The position numbers and the translations under genes were made by a program. From Leptospira soteropolitanensis (lineage in GTDB: Bacteria; Spirochaetota; Leptospiria; Leptospirales; Leptospiraceae): a DNA stretch of 64,000 nucleotides. The notes beneath the pieces were generated by a model. The model saw nothing but the letters and a program-made list of their open reading frames with translations, made no database searches and had not been told where the DNA came from. The stretch is from assembly GCF_026151655.1 (NCBI RefSeq), contig NZ_JAMQPN010000003.1:186001-250000 (forward strand), read 5' to 3'. Of the stretch, positions 61,859 to 64,000 are shown piece by piece; positions within the stretch are counted from its first letter, which is position 1, and each line of letters opens with the position of its first letter.

Positions 61859-62953
61859 TCAATGAGTTGAAGTGCGTTCGATTTTTTCATAGATTAATAA
61901 TCCTATTAATGTAAAAATATACTCTTTGCTTTTGATATTTGAAATTAATGAATTTGCAGATATAGATTTTATGTTAACCCATAAACCTAAGTCAATTTCT
62001 TCAATTGTTAGAGTTTCCACTTTATCAAAATACTCGTTATGAATGCGTTGAATAGTTTGTGGTTGGTTTTTCCTATCCATATAGATCGTTTGGAGATTTG
62101 AGAGAAGCGTGGCAACTAATGACAAAGGTGCATTTTCTGAATTCAACTTGTTTTGCAGAAAATTTCGAATCTCTATGATTTTTGGAGTCGAATCAGATAT
62201 GGCCATTTGAATCATTGCAGTAAATTGATCACTAGTTATTCCTTTATTTGTAATAAGATCATCGAAATTGCTTATTGAATTTTCATAATTGGTCTTTCTT
62301 TTAACTTCATCAAAAATAGTATTATATAAGACACCAGGTCGATAATATACTTCGCCGTGTTTTTTATCAATGTGATCTATTAGCATAGCCTTCGCAACTT
62401 CTGCGTGAGTATTAATTTCCATTTTTAATCTAATTAGTGAAAATTTTGAAATAAAGCTTTCAACGGTTTCATTGGATAGACCTTCATTAGGTAGTTTTTC
62501 TTTTAGTTTTTTTATAGTTTTGTCATCTAGTAAGTAGGTTGGGATGCATTCGAAATCATCACTTTTGAGATTTGGATCTTTTAATCCGAATGCAAATGGT
62601 TTATTTGAACAGAAATAAAAGCTATTACCATAGGGGAAATGCTTATTTGTGTTTGCAATTTTACCAAGTATTGAAAACTCTTTATCTTTTTTTATTAAAC
62701 TATTAAGCGTCCAATTTTTTTTAGAGGTTTTTATTTGGAAAAAATGTATTTCTTGAGGATCTGTAAAGGGATTAATTGCAACGACATCTTCGTGATGTTC
62801 CATTATAATTGCAAATTCGATATCTTTTTGATTTAACTCGATTAATTTGCATATAACCCAGTCTTTTTGGAAATCGAATCTATTAGAGCTCATTGCCCCG
62901 GCTTTTTCTCTAACTTCTTTTTTGACTAAATCATTTTTTATATTCTTTTTCAT
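61859..62953 (-). CDS. lmuA: DUF4297/Cap4-type nuclease, LmuA-like effector
   Basis: 364 residues. N-terminal DUF4297 domain: KAGAMSSNRFDFQKDWVICKLIEL, IIMEHHEDVVAINPF (catalytic E-D region) and IHFFQIKTSKKNWTLNSLI (Q-I-K, the end of the PD-(D/E)XK core). The remaining 200 residues are helical, as in effectors that dock on the SMC partner. Probably cleaves DNA during phage attack when released or activated by the ATPase. The stop codon is near the start of the ATPase gene. Confidence 0.75.
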   Translation of the reverse strand: MKKNIKNDLVKKEVREKAGAMSSNRFDFQKDWVICKLIELNQKDIEFAIIMEHHEDVVAINPFTDPQEIHFFQIKTSKKNWTLNSLIKKDKEFSILGKIANTNKHFPYGNSFYFCSNKPFAFGLKDPNLKSDDFECIPTYLLDDKTIKKLKEKLPNEGLSNETVESFISKFSLIRLKMEINTHAEVAKAMLIDHIDKKHGEVYYRPGVLYNTIFDEVKRKTNYENSISNFDDLITNKGITSDQFTAMIQMAISDSTPKIIEIRNFLQNKLNSENAPLSLVATLLSNLQTIYMDRKNQPQTIQRIHNEYFDKVETLTIEEIDLGLWVNIKSISANSLISNIKSKEYIFTLIGLLIYEKIERTSTH

Positions 62954-63052
62954 AGCCGATTAATATTTATTTTCGACAACCTTAGGTGAATTTTAAGTCA
63001 AAATATCTTTCGTTGTTTTCCTTTTTATTTATTGGAATGATTATGCGGCATT

Positions 63053-63219
63053 GCAGATAACGAATTAGACTTAACGACGTAGGCTGACCCTGAGTCCCGA
63101 ATGGGACGTTAGGGACTGGCCACGATACTTGCGCAGGCAAGGGGAGTGCCAGAAGCCTATGTATCGCAGACCAAGCGAGGCCGCTAGTGCCGGAGCGAAG
63201 CGTTAAGTCGCTGTTATAC
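63053..63219. repeat. attC-like structured repeat, copy C
   Basis: Outer arms GCAGATAAC (63053-63061) and GTTATAC (63213-63219); inner arms GACTTAACG (63068-63076) and CGTTAAGTC (63201-63209) are perfect complements. Between them are conserved GTAGGCTGACC, GTCCCGAATGGGACG and GAGTGCCAGAAGCCTATG. The nested outer and inner complementary boxes around a structured middle are the layout of an attC site. Confidence 0.55.
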
Positions 63220-63242
63220 GACGGTTTGTTTCTACCGATAAA

Positions 63243-64000
63243 TTAATTCATTTTTTGGAATAAAATTTTAGAAAGATAATCTTTAACTATTTTTCTGATT
63301 TGTCTAGCATTATCAAATTTTGATGCATTTGGTAGGAATTTAGCGAGAATTTCTTCTAAAGTAATAATTTTTTTTTCTTTCTCTAGTAAATTTGAATATT
63401 GGTTTTGTATTTCCTTTGTGATAATTTTAGAAAGAGAATCTATGCTTAATTTCGTAAATTCGATGACTCCATCAAAACGGTAGAATATTGGTTCACCTAA
63501 AAACTTTTTTATTTCTTTTTCTGATGAATAATTGCAGGTGCAAATTATTATAGCATTTTCTACATCGACATGATAATTTGAATCAACATAAATTCCTTCA
63601 TCAAAGATTTGATAAAATGCACTATGAAAAATTGGGTTCGCTTTATCAAATTCATCTAATAAAATAACATTAGATTCTCTTTCCAGTAAATCTCGAGAGA
63701 AGCTAGGTTGATTAAATTTTCCACCGAAAAGGTAATTTGAAAATTCATTATTTTGAAACATAGATAATTGCTTTCTAAACAAGTTTTCTCCTAATATTTT
63801 TGAAATAAATTTTGCAGTTTCGGTTTTACCAACACCTGTAGGACCATAAAATAACAGGGTAACGGGTGGATGCTTTTGATTTCTTGTCATAGGGTAAAGT
63901 GCATGAATTAAATTTGATTTAGTTTGGAGCTGTCCTATAACATGATCGTCATAGTTATTTGAAATTTCTTTAAGTTTTGCGATAGATAAAGGAGCATACT
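63243..64000 (-). CDS. Clp/HSP100-type AAA+ ATPase, 5' end outside window
   Basis: The frame is open to the window edge: upstream of the Met at 63890 it reads SIAKLKEISNNYDDHVIGQL, typical of the D2 module of ClpA/ClpB-like ATPases. Then come Walker A GPTGVGKTE, Walker B VILLDEFDKAN, sensor 1 IIICTCNYSS, and an arginine region FLGEPIFYRFDGVIEF. It ends after the C-terminal small domain. It lacks a visible protease partner. Followed immediately by attC-like copy C, it would be the last cassette seen. Confidence 0.8.
   Translation of the reverse strand, partial: YAPLSIAKLKEISNNYDDHVIGQLQTKSNLIHALYPMTRNQKHPPVTLLFYGPTGVGKTETAKFISKILGENLFRKQLSMFQNNEFSNYLFGGKFNQPSFSRDLLERESNVILLDEFDKANPIFHSAFYQIFDEGIYVDSNYHVDVENAIIICTCNYSSEKEIKKFLGEPIFYRFDGVIEFTKLSIDSLSKIITKEIQNQYSNLLEKEKKIITLEEILAKFLPNASKFDNARQIRKIVKDYLSKILFQKMN

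Noticed and set aside
1..64000. CRISPR arrays, rRNA or tRNA genes
   Set aside because: No regularly spaced direct repeats of CRISPR type, and no rRNA- or tRNA-like sequence was found on either strand by reading.

Overview
The window looks like chromosomal DNA of a Leptospira-type spirochaete, probably a saprophytic or low-virulence species. The DNA is AT-rich, there are many small lipoproteins with spirochaete-style lipoboxes, the left end carries housekeeping genes, and the rest is a long accessory region. Genus assignment is inference from gene content and style; no rRNA or other marker gene is present.

Layout. (1) About 1-7,000 is core-like: a 1-Cys peroxiredoxin (partial), a membrane class III adenylate cyclase, a soluble transhydrogenase (SthA), an ECF-type sigma factor with a FecR-domain partner, and a HAMP-type membrane protein. 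(2) An IS481-family element (about 7,358-8,668) marks the change to accessory DNA. (3) About 9,100-18,800, mostly on the minus strand, holds an ArdC-like antirestriction protein and the most unusual locus of the window. Its genes encode a FliM paralogue, a FliN-FliN-FliG fusion, a MotA-like protein without its membrane helices, a SLOG-domain protein, a PcfJ-like protein, a leucine-rich protein and a frameshifted uracil-DNA-glycosylase-like gene. (4) About 19,000-24,400 is plasmid-like: a replication-type HTH protein, a palindrome-rich non-coding stretch, parA/parB with a palindromic parS candidate, and a solitary IS481-type end. (5) About 24,400-42,000 holds a DUF2779 nuclease, an internally deleted ADP-ribosylglycohydrolase, MORN-type proteins, a run of small lipoproteins, an AbiEi antitoxin whose AbiEii toxin is reduced to a C-terminal stub, and a HipBA pair. 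(6) About 41,800-45,450 has a HUH-type replication protein beside 9-bp tandem repeats and a three-gene HipBST module. (7) About 46,000-53,000 has a nuclease-like protein, a gene cut in two by a second IS481-family element, a 990-residue unknown protein and another small unknown. (8) About 53,200-64,000 is a series of minus-strand defence or surface units: a patatin-like lipoprotein, a type III restriction-modification pair, a Lamassu-like nuclease/SMC pair and a partial Clp-type AAA+ ATPase. They are separated by three related structured repeats that resemble integron attC sites.

How the parts connect. A 19-bp palindrome, TCGGAA-N7-TTCCGA, occurs eight times. Seven copies lie just upstream of accessory genes, including three transcription units of the flagellar-motor-like locus, the DUF2779 nuclease, a two-TM protein and the 990-residue protein. 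This suggests one regulator controls a dispersed island regulon. My main candidate for an undescribed system is the set of soluble rotor and stator homologues: FliM keeping its N-terminal CheY-binding-like peptide, FliN and FliG domains fused, and the MotA torque loop without transmembrane helices. They sit with no basal body, export or MotB genes nearby. They could modulate or poison the host flagellar motor, or form a repurposed switch-like assembly; the sequence does not decide between these.

Several genes are visibly broken: a nonsense-split Cys-rich secreted protein, a one-base frameshift, an IS insertion, and two deletions. This fits an island with high turnover.
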